The notes: a model not told the origin generated them from the sequence alone. A stretch of 64,000 nt of DNA from Microbulbifer bruguierae (GCF_029869925.1 NZ_CP118605.1:496001-560000), one strand, 5' to 3'. Positions 31,937 to 41,823 are shown, counted from the first letter of the stretch. A program made the numbers and translations.

Positions 31937-32998
31937 ATGGGTGTTTTCGAGCGTTACTTATCCCTGTGGGTCGGGCTATGCATTCTCACAGGATTATTAC
32001 TTGGCAACCTTGTGCCCGGTTTATTTGAAACCTTTGCGGCCATGGAAATTGCCCATGTAAATATCCCGGTAGCGGTATTTATCTGGGTAATGATCTACCC
32101 GATGATGGTGCAGGTGGACTTCTCCTCCATTCGCCACGTCGGCGACAAGCCCAAGGGGCTGGCGCTGACACTGGTGATCAACTGGTTGGTCAAGCCGTTT
32201 ACCATGGCCGCGCTCGGCTGGCTGTTCTTCCGGGTATTGTTCGCGAACCTGGTGGATCCGCAGACTGCCTCGGAATATATCGCCGGCATGATTCTGCTCG
32301 GCGTTGCGCCCTGTACCGCCATGGTCTTTGTATGGAGCCACCTCACCAGAGGTGACGCCAACTACACCCTGGTGCAGGTATCACTTAACGATATCATCAT
32401 GATCTTTGCTTTCGCGCCGCTGGCGGCCTTCCTCTTGGGCGTCAGTGACATTGCCGTGCCCTGGGACACGCTGCTGTTATCGGTGGTGCTATATGTATTA
32501 CTGCCACTGATTGCGGGCATCGTTACCCGCCACAAACTGGACAAAGCGAATGACCACAAAAGGCTCGACAACTTTCTCGCACGACTGAAACCCATTTCCA
32601 TCGCCGGCCTGCTGGCAACGGTAGTACTACTGTTCGGGTTCCAGGCCGAAACGATCCTCGCCAATCCACTGGCTATCGCACTGATTGCTATTCCCCTGCT
32701 GATTCAAACGTACGGTATTTTTGCTATCAGCTACGGCACTGCGCGAGCGATGCAGCTGCCCCACAATATCGCAGCACCGGCTTGTATGATCGGAACTTCG
32801 AATTTCTTTGAGCTGGCGGTCGCGGTCGCCATATCCCTGTTTGGCCTGCATTCCGGTGCCGCACTGGCAACGGTTGTGGGCGTACTGGTGGAAGTACCGG
32901 TTATGCTTTCTCTGGTTGCTTTTGCCAACCGGACCAGGCACTGGTTCCCCGCAATGGAATCCACTACCAGCGTAAAGAGTTTTTCCCATGAAAACTGA
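31937..32998 (+). CDS. acr3: Arsenite efflux transporter of the ACR3 family
   Basis: This 353-residue membrane protein has about ten helices and the conserved Cys in [15 protein letters not shown], essential in ACR3 exporters. ATG 31937 is chosen because AAGGAG (31923-31928) is 8 bases before it; TTG 31931 is too close. It removes arsenite made by ArsC. The 3' end overlaps arsH by 11 bases. Confidence 0.94.
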   Translation: MGVFERYLSLWVGLCILTGLLLGNLVPGLFETFAAMEIAHVNIPVAVFIWVMIYPMMVQVDFSSIRHVGDKPKGLALTLVINWLVKPFTMAALGWLFFRVLFANLVDPQTASEYIAGMILLGVAPCTAMVFVWSHLTRGDANYTLVQVSLNDIIMIFAFAPLAAFLLGVSDIAVPWDTLLLSVVLYVLLPLIAGIVTRHKLDKANDHKRLDNFLARLKPISIAGLLATVVLLFGFQAETILANPLAIALIAIPLLIQTYGIFAISYGTARAMQLPHNIAAPACMIGTSNFFELAVAVAISLFGLHSGAALATVVGVLVEVPVMLSLVAFANRTRHWFPAMESTTSVKSFSHEN

Positions 32999-33710
32999 GC
33001 CAAGCCAGGATCTCCCCAACCTCCAAAACGATTGCTTCCAGGCTACGGATCTGGCGCAATTACAGGACGCCATTTCCGGGCAGGCACCGAAAATACTGCT
33101 GTTGTACGGATCCCTGAGAAAGCGCTCGTTCAGCCGGCTGGCCGCGGAAGAGGCGCAGCGTATTCTGGAAACCCTGGGCGCGGAAACCCGGATATTCAAC
33201 CCATCAGGGCTCCCGTTGCCGGACGACGCCGAAGCAGATCACCCGAAAGTCCAGGAGCTGCGCGAACTGGCCAATTGGAGCGACGGCATGGTGTGGTCTT
33301 CGCCCGAACGCCACGGTGCCATGACCGGGATAATGAAAGCCCAGATCGATTGGATCCCTCTTGCACTGGAAGGAGTTCGCCCTACCCAGGGTAAAACCCT
33401 GGCGGTGATGCAGGTCTGTGGTGGTTCGCAGTCCTTCAATGCCGTGAACCAGATGCGAATTCTCGGCCGCTGGATGCGTATGGTGACCATCCCGAACCAA
33501 TCTTCGGTGCCAAAGGCCTGGCTTGAGTTCGATGAGCAGGATCGGATGAAACCTTCATCCTTTTACGATCGAATCGTGGACGTCATGGAGGAACTGATGA
33601 AGTTTACGTTTCTGCTGAAAGACAAACGGGATTACTTTACTGATCGTTATTCCGAGCGCAAGGAAAGCAGCGAAGAATTTCGTAAACGTATTGACCAGCG
33701 TTCGATGTGA
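32988..33710 (+). CDS. arsH: ArsH-type NADPH-dependent FMN reductase
   Basis: This 240-residue flavoprotein has the flavodoxin-like phosphate loop ([14 protein letters not shown]), [18 protein letters not shown] and the ArsH C-terminus ([16 protein letters not shown]). ArsH proteins oxidise trivalent organoarsenicals to less toxic pentavalent forms and can act as quinone/iron reductases. It is translationally coupled to acr3 and closes the cluster. No arsR regulator gene is found next to the cluster. Confidence 0.93.
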   Translation: MKTEPSQDLPNLQNDCFQATDLAQLQDAISGQAPKILLLYGSLRKRSFSRLAAEEAQRILETLGAETRIFNPSGLPLPDDAEADHPKVQELRELANWSDGMVWSSPERHGAMTGIMKAQIDWIPLALEGVRPTQGKTLAVMQVCGGSQSFNAVNQMRILGRWMRMVTIPNQSSVPKAWLEFDEQDRMKPSSFYDRIVDVMEELMKFTFLLKDKRDYFTDRYSERKESSEEFRKRIDQRSM

Positions 33711-33760
33711 CGCGCGCTAGCAGCGCATTTTATGATGACGAAGATATAACCGCGTATTTT

Positions 33761-33793
33761 GCTCACGGTGGTACGCTCCTGTACCACCTGAGC
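33761..33793. terminator. Long hairpin between arsH and the nuclease gene
   Basis: Arms GCTCA-C-GGTGGTAC (33761-33774) and GTACCACC-TGAGC (33781-33793) pair over 13 bases with one bulged C and a 6-base loop. It lies between convergent genes. There is no T-run on either side, so it may work as a transcript-end stabiliser more than as an intrinsic terminator. Confidence 0.55.
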
Positions 33794-33824
33794 CAACAGG
33801 AGCAGATAAGCGCTAACAACGGGA

Positions 33825-34622
33825 TTAATGATCCATCAACGCTTCGTTAAGTAGCGCCGCGAGTCGAATTCCGCCCTGGCGTAAACGTTGCTCGACCACC
33901 GGTCTGTTTTTCACGTAATACTCCTCTCCGAGCCGCGTCGTTGCCGTGTAAGCATTCGCGTGTGCAAGTTGATGGGATTCCGCGGTCCACTGCTCAGGAG
34001 TGCTCGCCTGCCAGGCTGCGACCAATTCCGGTGAGGTATCGTCATTGCTCGCATAGGCGTGCCAATCGGTGATGAAGCCAGCGGGCAGCTTACTGTCCCA
34101 GAGCCAGTGCAGATTGGTATCAAAGCCAAAAAATGACACTTCTATATCGTTCCCACCGCGATCCGCTTTCAACCCTGCATGCATTGGCTGATGCAAATCG
34201 CCAACAAAGTGCGCCAGAAACATCAGCGCCTCGGCGCGCTCCATTTCTGTGCGATTGGCGTCTGCCAACTCCCTACTAAAGCGCTCGATGGCCTGTAAAA
34301 TACATCCGGCAGGTGGGCAATCAATGGTTGGCTTATAGCCCTGCCATTCACGAGGAAGGTTTATATAGTGCAATGGCGCTGCCCAGTGATAAGCGTCAAT
34401 GCCGCGAATCCGGTCTGGCCAGGTGGAAGCCTCGGCGAGACTTCCTTCCCCCGCGCTCTCAAGCAACACCTGCACCTCGGCACGGACCTCAGCATCGAGA
34501 TATTGCCAGGCAATCTCCCCAATTACCCGATGACCGTCATCCCCCCAAGCATAAATCTTTGACGCATAAATCAACAAAAATGCTGAAAATACGAATCGAC
34601 CAATAACGGTGCAACTCTTCAT
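33825..34622 (-). CDS. S1/P1-type nuclease, secreted
   Basis: This 265-residue protein starts at the ATG complementary to 34620-34622 (MKSCTVIGRF), giving a signal peptide that ends YA before WGDDGH. In this family the new N-terminal Trp is itself a zinc ligand, which supports the cleavage site and start. Other zinc-site segments are visible: WPDRIRG, HYINLP, HFVGDLHQPMHAG and NLHWLWD. Such enzymes are three-zinc nucleases for single-stranded DNA/RNA and 3'-nucleotides; secretion here suggests scavenging of phosphate or nucleosides. Confidence 0.9.
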   Translation of the reverse strand: MKSCTVIGRFVFSAFLLIYASKIYAWGDDGHRVIGEIAWQYLDAEVRAEVQVLLESAGEGSLAEASTWPDRIRGIDAYHWAAPLHYINLPREWQGYKPTIDCPPAGCILQAIERFSRELADANRTEMERAEALMFLAHFVGDLHQPMHAGLKADRGGNDIEVSFFGFDTNLHWLWDSKLPAGFITDWHAYASNDDTSPELVAAWQASTPEQWTAESHQLAHANAYTATTRLGEEYYVKNRPVVEQRLRQGGIRLAALLNEALMDH

Positions 34623-34966
34623 ATTCGAATCCAGAAAAATGAATGCGCGAAATACTATGCACGGTTTGTGACAATTATGTCGAAAATCGGCCCACCGATT
34701 TCCGCCACCTAAAGCGCATTCATCTCTAAAGCGATTTGCCCTGTAACTTTCGTCCGCCTCCCTTACAGAATGGCCCACATTCTGCATGTAACCGCTTTGC
34801 GGCAATTCTGTCACCGTACCTTAATGCAGATGTAAAACATATTTCCAACAATAGCCGCAGCCAGCAATCTGACACTTTATTAAATGGGGGGCGCTGGCAC
34901 ATCAAACACTTGGCCAAACGGACAAGCTTCTTTATTTGGCCAAATTAAGAAGACCAGGAGAGCTTC
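34623..34966. promoter_or_regulatory. Divergent control region between the nuclease and TonB receptor genes
   Basis: No gene is seen. Arms AAATCGG (34684-34690) and CCGATTT (34695-34701) form a perfect inverted repeat nearer the nuclease gene. Two TTGGCCAA palindromes (34910-34917 and, extended to ATTTGGCCAAAT, 34934-34945), about 25-26 bases apart centre to centre, lie just before the AGGAGA ribosome site of the TonB receptor gene. Confidence 0.6.
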
Positions 34967-37900
34967 ATGAAATGCTTTGATTTTCCACGCTCGCTGATAT
35001 CTGCGGCTGTGATCACAGCCGCGGTGGCAGCGCCAGTTGCTTACGCCCAGGAAACCACGTCTGCAATACGCGGCACCATCGTTTCCAGTGGTGAACCGGT
35101 GAGTAATGCCACTATCACGGTAATCCACCAGCCGTCCCAAAGCCGCAGCGTTATCCGAGCCAGCGAAAAAGGTCGTTTTTCAGCCAGCGGTCTTCGAGTA
35201 GGCGGACCTTACACGGTCAAAGTAGAATCCGAACAGGGGGTACAGGTACTCAACGATATTTTCCTGTCACTCGGTGATACCCTTCCGCTATCCATCAACC
35301 TCGATGCCGATGCGATCGAGCAGGTTACTGTTTACGCCCGCCTTGAAGATATGGCCTCGGTTGCGACCGGCCCCTCTTCGAACTACAACCTGGACGACCT
35401 GCAAAGCGCACCCGCAGTAAACCGCGACCTCAAAGACGTCGTTCGTCTCGACCCTCGTGTGTATGTCGATGAGGCATTCGTCGACTCCATTCAATGCGCC
35501 GGCGCCAACCCCCGCTTCAATAGCCTGACGGTTGATGGCGTGCGCATGAATGACAACTTCGGCTTGAATAGCAATGGCTATCCCACCGAACGCATGCCCT
35601 TCTCTTACGATGCCATTCAGCAGGTATCTGTAGAACTCGCTCCTTTTGATGTGCAATACGGCGGCTTCAGCGCATGTAATATCAACGCTGTAACCAAATC
35701 CGGTGACAATGAGTGGCACGGCTCGGTGTTCTATGATTACACCGATGACGGTTGGCGCGGAGATTCCCTGGAAGGCGACAAGATCGACGTAGCCCCCTTT
35801 GATGAGACCCGCTACGCCGCCACATTGAGTGGCCCGATTATCCCCGATAAGCTCTATTTCTTCGCGGCTTACGAAAAAATGGATGGTGTCGCCACCTTCG
35901 ACCGCGGCACTGCCGACAGCAACACAGCCACACCGGTTCAGGGCGTATCGCAGGCGCAGTTGGATGAAATTCTGCGTATCTCCCGTGAAATTTATGACTA
36001 CGAACCCGGCAGCCTGCCAAGTAGCTTGCCAGAAGAAGACGAAAAGCTGCTGGTAAAACTGGACTGGAATATTTCCGACACCCAGCGCGCGGCATTTACT
36101 TATAACTACAACGATGGATATTCCATTGCCGAGTCGGATGGCGACTCTAATGAGCTGGAACTGTCGAATCATTATTACGAGCGCGGCGCTGAACTGACCT
36201 CCTACGTTGGTCAATTGTTCTCCGACTGGAGTGACATCTTCTCCACCGAAATCAAAATCGGCTACACAGAACTGGATAACCGACAACTGTCTCTCGGTGG
36301 CACGGAGTTTGGTGAAGTCCAGATTTCCACCTCAAACGATCATGATGGTGACGGCAACGCCTCCAACGCCACCGTGTACCTGGGCGCGGACGACTCCCGC
36401 CATGCCAACAAGCTGTCCTATGAAAACCTCAGCCTGAAGTTGGCCGGCACCCTGCAACTGGGTGAACACCGCCTGACCGGCGGATTCGAGCGCGAAAGCT
36501 TCGATGTGTTCAACATGTTCGTGCAGGAAGCCGAAGGCGAATTCCGCTTTTCAAGTATCGAGAACTTTGAAGCAGGGATTCCCTCTCGAATCATTTACGA
36601 AAGTGCAGCCGGCACCAACAACCCGGCAGATGCTGCCGCGGAATTTGGGTACGAGATCAATACCCTGTATGCCCAGGACGAATTCACCTTTGCAAGCGTG
36701 GATCTGACCCTGGTAGGTGGCCTTCGTTACGATTGGTACACCAGCAGTGACACCCCGCCGGCGAATGCCGATATTGAGGAAGCCTACGGATTCTCGAATC
36801 AGCAAAACATGGACGGACTTGATCTGCTTCAGCCAAGGCTCGGCTTTAACTGGAATATTGACGGCAATGCTGAAATGCACGGCGGCATCGGCCTGTATTC
36901 CGGTGGCAACCCCAACGTCTGGATTTCCAACAACTATTCCAACAATGGTGTCACCCAGTTAGAAGTCAGCGATCGCAGCGGTACTTCCCTGTTCGACATG
37001 GACTGGACTGGCTCAGGTCGGCCGATCTATGACATTCCGCAAAACCTGTACGATACCGTTGCAACGGCTGAAAGTGGTGCTGGCGGTGTCAACCTGATGG
37101 ACCCTGACTTTGAAATTCCCTCGGTTTGGAAATACGCGCTGGGAGGAAGTTATCAGTTCGAAAACGGCTATCTGGTATCCGCCGACTGGTTGTACAGTGA
37201 CTACAAAGATGCCGCCATCATCAGCGACATCAGTCGCGTGCAGGTGGGTAACCTCGCAGATGGTCGACCACTCTATGGCAACACCAACGGCCGCGCTGAA
37301 GACTATATGTTGACCAACGTCAACGGTGATTCTGGCTACTCAAACGTGCTGTCCCTCGGCCTCAGCAAGTCCTTTGATTTTGGTCTGGATATGGCATTCG
37401 GCTACGCCTATACCGATGCGGAAGACGTCAACCCGATGACAAGTTCCGTAGCCTATTCGAATTATTCGAATATTGCCGTGTCCGACCCGGAGAACCCCAG
37501 TCCGGCCACCTCCAACTACGTAGTTCCACACCGCTTCACCATGAAACTGGATTACGAGAAGGAGTTTATTGCCGGTTATGCAACCCGCTTCACGGTCTTT
37601 GGTTCTGCTAATGAAGGCCGCCCATACACTTACGCCTTCTACAACGGATTCGGTTCGGATTTCGGTGCTTACGCAGACCAGTACCGCCAACTGCTTTACG
37701 TGCCGAGTGGCGAAGATGACGCGGCCGTCGTATTTGCTGAAGGGTTCGATGCCGAGGCATTCTTTGCCTGGGCTGACTCGGAAGGTCTGGATCGCGGCAG
37801 TATTGCCGGACGTAACGAACTCACTAGTGACTGGTGGACCAAGTTCGATTTGCGCATTGATCAGGAACTTCCCGGCTTCCGTAGTAATGATCGGGCCCAC

Positions 37901-38116
37901 GCCTACTTCATCGTAGAGAACCTGGGTAACCTGTTGAGTGATGACTGGGGTGTGATGTACGAAGGCAGCTTCCCGCGCTACCAGGCCGCTGTCGAGACCA
38001 GTATCGACGACGAGGGTCGCTATGTGTTCGAGGAATTCCTCGACCCGGCAGGTCAAACCCGTGTCGCCGACGCCTCCTTCTGGCAGGCACGTCTGGGTAT
38101 TCGTTACGAGTTCTGA
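34967..38116 (+). CDS. TonB-dependent receptor with N-terminal carboxypeptidase-regulatory-like domain (Oar-like)
   Basis: This 1049-residue outer-membrane protein has a signal peptide (about 1-27, ending AYAQE), an Ig-like CarboxypepD_reg domain (about 30-100), a TonB plug (about 110-235, YNLDDLQSAPAVNRDLKDVV) and a long beta-barrel ending in a C-terminal Phe (WQARLGIRYEF). This layout is that of Oar-like receptors. Two Cys in the plug (QCAGANP, FSACNINAV) may form a disulfide. The substrate is unknown. AGGAGA lies 5 bases before the ATG, and an intrinsic terminator follows. Confidence 0.92.
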   Translation: MKCFDFPRSLISAAVITAAVAAPVAYAQETTSAIRGTIVSSGEPVSNATITVIHQPSQSRSVIRASEKGRFSASGLRVGGPYTVKVESEQGVQVLNDIFLSLGDTLPLSINLDADAIEQVTVYARLEDMASVATGPSSNYNLDDLQSAPAVNRDLKDVVRLDPRVYVDEAFVDSIQCAGANPRFNSLTVDGVRMNDNFGLNSNGYPTERMPFSYDAIQQVSVELAPFDVQYGGFSACNINAVTKSGDNEWHGSVFYDYTDDGWRGDSLEGDKIDVAPFDETRYAATLSGPIIPDKLYFFAAYEKMDGVATFDRGTADSNTATPVQGVSQAQLDEILRISREIYDYEPGSLPSSLPEEDEKLLVKLDWNISDTQRAAFTYNYNDGYSIAESDGDSNELELSNHYYERGAELTSYVGQLFSDWSDIFSTEIKIGYTELDNRQLSLGGTEFGEVQISTSNDHDGDGNASNATVYLGADDSRHANKLSYENLSLKLAGTLQLGEHRLTGGFERESFDVFNMFVQEAEGEFRFSSIENFEAGIPSRIIYESAAGTNNPADAAAEFGYEINTLYAQDEFTFASVDLTLVGGLRYDWYTSSDTPPANADIEEAYGFSNQQNMDGLDLLQPRLGFNWNIDGNAEMHGGIGLYSGGNPNVWISNNYSNNGVTQLEVSDRSGTSLFDMDWTGSGRPIYDIPQNLYDTVATAESGAGGVNLMDPDFEIPSVWKYALGGSYQFENGYLVSADWLYSDYKDAAIISDISRVQVGNLADGRPLYGNTNGRAEDYMLTNVNGDSGYSNVLSLGLSKSFDFGLDMAFGYAYTDAEDVNPMTSSVAYSNYSNIAVSDPENPSPATSNYVVPHRFTMKLDYEKEFIAGYATRFTVFGSANEGRPYTYAFYNGFGSDFGAYADQYRQLLYVPSGEDDAAVVFAEGFDAEAFFAWADSEGLDRGSIAGRNELTSDWWTKFDLRIDQELPGFRSNDRAHAYFIVENLGNLLSDDWGVMYEGSFPRYQAAVETSIDDEGRYVFEEFLDPAGQTRVADASFWQARLGIRYEF

Positions 38117-38132
38117 TCCCCTGATTTGGAAC

Positions 38133-38164
38133 AAAAAAAGCCGGTGCTATGCGCCGGCTTTTTT
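38133..38164. terminator. Bidirectional intrinsic terminator
   Basis: AAAAAAAGCCGG and CCGGCTTTTTT pair around a short GC-rich loop between the convergent TonB receptor and sensor genes, with T-runs on both strands. Confidence 0.9.
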
Positions 38165-38187
38165 GTCCGTCACTCTTCAGCCTATGA

Positions 38188-40392
38188 TTACTCCCCCAGC
38201 CAACGTTCCAGTGTCTCCGCCAGAGTGTCTTTACTCAGCGGTTTGGTCAGGAAGTCATCCATACCTGCAGCAAGGCATCGCCCTTCAAACTGCTCTTCGG
38301 TAGTACTGGTCAGAGCGACAATCGGCATACGGTCGTCCGGGGAATATTCACTCTCCCACAGGCGTAATTTCTCAATAATTTCCGCGCTATGAGCCGTATT
38401 CTGCTGGCAGTCCACCAGTAGCAGGTCGTAATTGTTATCAGGCAGCAGGGTTAGCGCCGCATCTACCGAAGGCACCACTTCCACCATATAGCCAAGTGCC
38501 TGCAACATTTCCTCGGTTACGCCCTGATGTTGGCGCGACTCCTCGATCAACAGCAAGCGACGCTTGCGATTCACTTCCGTATTGGTCGACAGAACACGTC
38601 GATTCGTTTTCTTGATATCTCCGAACAGTCGCACAATCAATGCATCGTGCATCTCTTTGCGGGTAACTGGCCGCGCCAGGTACTGAGCTTGAGGCTCTGC
38701 CGCCGCCAGCGGAGCGAACTCCAGTTTATGGCCATAGCCGCCAAGGCACAGCAATCGGAGTTTCTCTGCCTTGCTTTTGTGGGACGCAATAATCTGCGTA
38801 ACGCCGTTAAGCAGGCGAGACTCACCCATAGCCGGCGCCAACACGACCAACTGGCCGCGCTCCAGGGCCTGCAGCAATTCATCCGTCGGTGCAGTGCTGC
38901 CGTCATCCCAGTTTTTGCTGGTCACATCCATACCAAAGGACTGCAACATCTGCGACAAGCCACTGACAAAAAGGCCTTTCTGGTGCAGCAGCAAAACGTC
39001 GGTGTCTTGCAGCCGCCGGTCGGGCTGCAGGTAGATACGCTGATTCGGCTCGATTTCGAACTTGATTACCGCGTGGTAGCGGTTGCCACCTTCCGAGGAG
39101 TGCAGCTGCAGATAGCCACCCATGGCTTCCGCAAGTCCCTTGGCAATATTCAGCCCCAGGCCAGTGGTAACCTGAGTGGTATCCATGCGGGAGAAAGCCC
39201 CGAACAGTTCCGATTCATCCGGGAGGATTTCTCCGCGCCCGTTATCGACCAGATTCAGGGTCAACTGCCCTTCACTACTGCCGATTTGCTCGAAAGTTGC
39301 CTCACCCCAAAGCTCGCCAGTCTGGGCAATAATGGTGGCGGCATCCACGAGGTTGCGAATCAACTGCGCGGTTTTTCGATTGTCACCAGTTACCATGACC
39401 GGCAGATCTTCGCTGATCTGAAAATTGAATTCGAGGCGCTGGCGCTGGGCCACCCGAGCAGCGAATTTGAATGCCTTCTCCATGGTCCGCACCAGGTTGA
39501 AGGGTGCCTGGCGCAAGTGGATATCTTTGCGTGCAACCCGGGTAAACATCCCGACGTTGTCTACCAGCTTCAGCTGTTGGCCGCTGGCATTTTTTGCCAG
39601 GCGCACCCATTCCCGCTGACGCTCCGTCAGGCGATCCCCCTCCAGAAGAGCCAGCGCACCGAGAGAGTCCGAAAGCTGACTGCGAAACTCCTGCCCCACA
39701 TTGGCCAGAAACTCATTGGTGACTTCCACCGCCGCTTCCGAATGTTTGCGGGCGGCGGCCAGATTACTGGCCTTTTGCTGCAGCGCCTGCATTGCGGCAA
39801 CACGATCCCAGTAGTTTTCGGATTCCTTACGTGCCTGATGCGCCATCAACCAGACAAACGCCAAAGTCAGTGTTGCGTAAATTGCGCCGATAATGTCTGC
39901 CGTCATAAACCCCTGCAATGCAGCTGGGACAAGAGATCCGGCGAGAAACCAGGTGAGGAAGCGATGATAAGGGGCAAATACGGATGCCACGCTGGCACAA
40001 AAAATAACCGTATACAGCCACAAAAAATGTGTTGCAGGCGCAAACCCCAACATAAGCACGTGGCTCAGGAGAATAACGCCCCACCACAGCGCGCCGAGGG
40101 TCGATACCAGAAAGTAACGGTTGCGCCAGCGCTTGGGACCCGTGGAGTAGAGTTGCTCGAAACGAAAGACGTAGTAAGCCCGACAGAGCGTAATGACGAT
40201 CAATACGATGGCCAGTACAAGGGTCAACTTCGGAGCCATGACTCTGAGTTCACCCATAGTGATGGCAATTGCGAACGCGACCAGCGAAAACAACATTCCT
40301 CGGCGGCTGTATTTCGCAATTCGTGTATCGGTGTTGCGACAAACCCGCCGATCTTTCTGTACTTTCAGTTCGGGATGATCAAATAACGGCAT
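38188..40392 (-). CDS. Degenerate hybrid sensor histidine kinase with C-terminal receiver
   Basis: This 734-residue inner-membrane protein has about six helices (about 33-185), a short coiled coil, a DHp-like helix, a HATPase domain (N347, D383-N-G-R-G, G411-L-G-L), a first receiver-like domain with no acid pair or Asp (about 464-590), and a C-terminal receiver with E617/E618, phospho-acceptor D661 and K717. Where active kinases have SHE-R-TP in the DHp helix, this reads GQEFRSQL, so the phospho-accepting His is Q234 (codon CAG, 39691-39693). It is probably not an autokinase of the normal kind; ATP binding or phosphatase or scaffold action on the receiver remains possible. Confidence 0.88.
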   Translation of the reverse strand: MPLFDHPELKVQKDRRVCRNTDTRIAKYSRRGMLFSLVAFAIAITMGELRVMAPKLTLVLAIVLIVITLCRAYYVFRFEQLYSTGPKRWRNRYFLVSTLGALWWGVILLSHVLMLGFAPATHFLWLYTVIFCASVASVFAPYHRFLTWFLAGSLVPAALQGFMTADIIGAIYATLTLAFVWLMAHQARKESENYWDRVAAMQALQQKASNLAAARKHSEAAVEVTNEFLANVGQEFRSQLSDSLGALALLEGDRLTERQREWVRLAKNASGQQLKLVDNVGMFTRVARKDIHLRQAPFNLVRTMEKAFKFAARVAQRQRLEFNFQISEDLPVMVTGDNRKTAQLIRNLVDAATIIAQTGELWGEATFEQIGSSEGQLTLNLVDNGRGEILPDESELFGAFSRMDTTQVTTGLGLNIAKGLAEAMGGYLQLHSSEGGNRYHAVIKFEIEPNQRIYLQPDRRLQDTDVLLLHQKGLFVSGLSQMLQSFGMDVTSKNWDDGSTAPTDELLQALERGQLVVLAPAMGESRLLNGVTQIIASHKSKAEKLRLLCLGGYGHKLEFAPLAAAEPQAQYLARPVTRKEMHDALIVRLFGDIKKTNRRVLSTNTEVNRKRRLLLIEESRQHQGVTEEMLQALGYMVEVVPSVDAALTLLPDNNYDLLLVDCQQNTAHSAEIIEKLRLWESEYSPDDRMPIVALTSTTEEQFEGRCLAAGMDDFLTKPLSKDTLAETLERWLGE

Positions 40393-40449
40393 AAGACGGT
40401 TCCGGCGAACTCTCCGTGTATCCGAAGTAAACAGGGGTGCGTAGCAGCG

Positions 40450-40656
40450 CTATTGACCCAGCCCCATGACTTCAACCAAAACGGTTTTGATGAGAAACCC
40501 CAGCAAGCCCAAACCCAGTGCTGTGAACAGAATGAAGGTGCCAAAACGCCCTGCTTTCGATTCTTTGGCCAGATTCCAGACAATAAACACCATAAACAGG
40601 ATGAGTCCCCCAACACCAAGATACAGGGAGTACTCTTCAAACGTCTCAAAGCTCAT
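40450..40656 (-). CDS. DUF2788 family small membrane protein
   Basis: This 68-residue protein has two hydrophobic segments (about 11-28 and 41-60) separated by a short Lys/Glu-rich loop (NLAKESKAGRFG). The sequence closely matches the DUF2788 family of gammaproteobacteria, of unknown function. It lies 57 bases upstream of the sensor gene on the same strand and could be co-transcribed with it. Confidence 0.8.
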   Translation of the reverse strand: MSFETFEEYSLYLGVGGLILFMVFIVWNLAKESKAGRFGTFILFTALGLGLLGFLIKTVLVEVMGLGQ

Positions 40657-40840
40657 GGCACATCAAATCCGCTTCTGCCGCCATCCGGGATACGCAATAC
40701 CACACGGTGCAGGCAGGCTGACCACACCGTAAAAGCGCCACCACATACAACGGGTTAAAAAATTGGCGCGTATTGTATAGGAGGTATTGGTACGAAACCA
40801 CGAATTAACCGCCGCGAGCGCCGGAAATCCTGGCGGTCTG

Positions 40841-41110
40841 TCAGGCACCCTGGTAATAGTCGCTGTCTTCGATACGGGTACCGCACTTGATACGCCGCAC
40901 CTCCCTATCTCGATAGCGGCTGTCATGCCAACATCTGGGCAAAGCCTCACCGGAAAGGAAAGACAGGTCCGCTTTGTCGAACACCTCGGGATCCTGCACC
41001 TCCTCCCCCCACAGGTACCGCCCGATAACAGTCAGTTCGTAAGGGTTCGCAAGAGTAACGATGTCGGCCACATCGACCAGGTGATTGCTTTCGGCGTGTC
41101 TTAACAGCAT
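40841..41110 (-). CDS. Small conserved-looking protein of unknown function
   Basis: This 89-residue soluble protein starts at ATG 41110, chosen because AGGGG is 6 bases upstream of it; further upstream Met codons at 41140 and 41128 lack a site. It has no membrane segment. The segments ELTVIGRYLWGEEVQDPEVF and FLSGEALPRCW recall small gammaproteobacterial proteins often labelled acetyltransferase, but no acetyltransferase motif is visible, so no function is assigned. Its neighbours are the DUF2788 gene and the T2SS operon. Confidence 0.65.
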   Translation of the reverse strand: MLLRHAESNHLVDVADIVTLANPYELTVIGRYLWGEEVQDPEVFDKADLSFLSGEALPRCWHDSRYRDREVRRIKCGTRIEDSDYYQGA

Positions 41111-41334
41111 TTTCGTCCCCTGCAACATCTCATTTCTCATGAGTATAGGGAGAAAGCAGCGTCATTCCTGCGGGAATTTCCCTTGTCATGTAACGCTGTC
41201 TTCCAAACAAAGCCCGCCAACGCCAAGTAAATTATTCGAAATTAACAAAAAAAATACAGAGAAAAACCAGCAGTCATCCCATTTAATCGAACATCTGAAT
41301 GATAATCCAGCGAAAGTATTGATTAATACTGGGT

Positions 41335-41823
41335 TTACCGCTCCAGAGTCAGGCGAGCTGAAACCATACCCTCCTCGGCCAGAGCATCCACGCTGACGGA
41401 GCGAATCACAAATCGCTGCTGCAGTAACGTGTTCAGCCAGGGCTGAAGATCCTGGTATCGAGCCTCATCGATCCACAACCGGATCCGGCCGTCACCCTCC
41501 GGCTCAAAGCGTTTGATCGTCACCTTGTGGTTCGTGGCGGCGGCGGTCACCCGCTGAAGCAAGGTACCCTGAGCCTGAGACTGTCCGCCGCTGGTTCGCT
41601 GAATACGTTCTAGCTGAGGACGTTGCTGCTCAATCCAGGCCAACAGCTCACGAGAGGTTTCCGCCTCGGCTCGGGCGTTGTCAAAGAAGGTTTTGGCCGG
41701 ATTGAACAGGCCAAATACAATAAAAATAGCGCCAAGGAATAGTGCCAGCATACCCAAAGCACGCTGGTCACTGGCAGGTAATGCGGTCCACTTCTGGCGC
41801 CATTGTTCGATGGTTTGCTTCAT
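41335..41823 (-). CDS. gspM: Type II secretion system protein M
   Basis: This 162-residue inner-membrane protein has a short cytoplasmic N-terminus, one membrane helix (about 24-40) and a periplasmic ferredoxin-like domain. It partners GspL in the T2SS inner-membrane platform. It is the last gene of the gsp operon seen here; gspN is absent. The gap to gspL is 59 bases. Confidence 0.9.
   Translation of the reverse strand: MKQTIEQWRQKWTALPASDQRALGMLALFLGAIFIVFGLFNPAKTFFDNARAEAETSRELLAWIEQQRPQLERIQRTSGGQSQAQGTLLQRVTAAATNHKVTIKRFEPEGDGRIRLWIDEARYQDLQPWLNTLLQQRFVIRSVSVDALAEEGMVSARLTLER

Noticed and set aside
38527..40386. Open frame of 619 codons on the plus strand opposite the sensor kinase gene
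   Set aside because: It mirrors the codon pattern of the minus-strand gene, has no recognisable domain, and the antisense gene has clear HATPase and receiver motifs.
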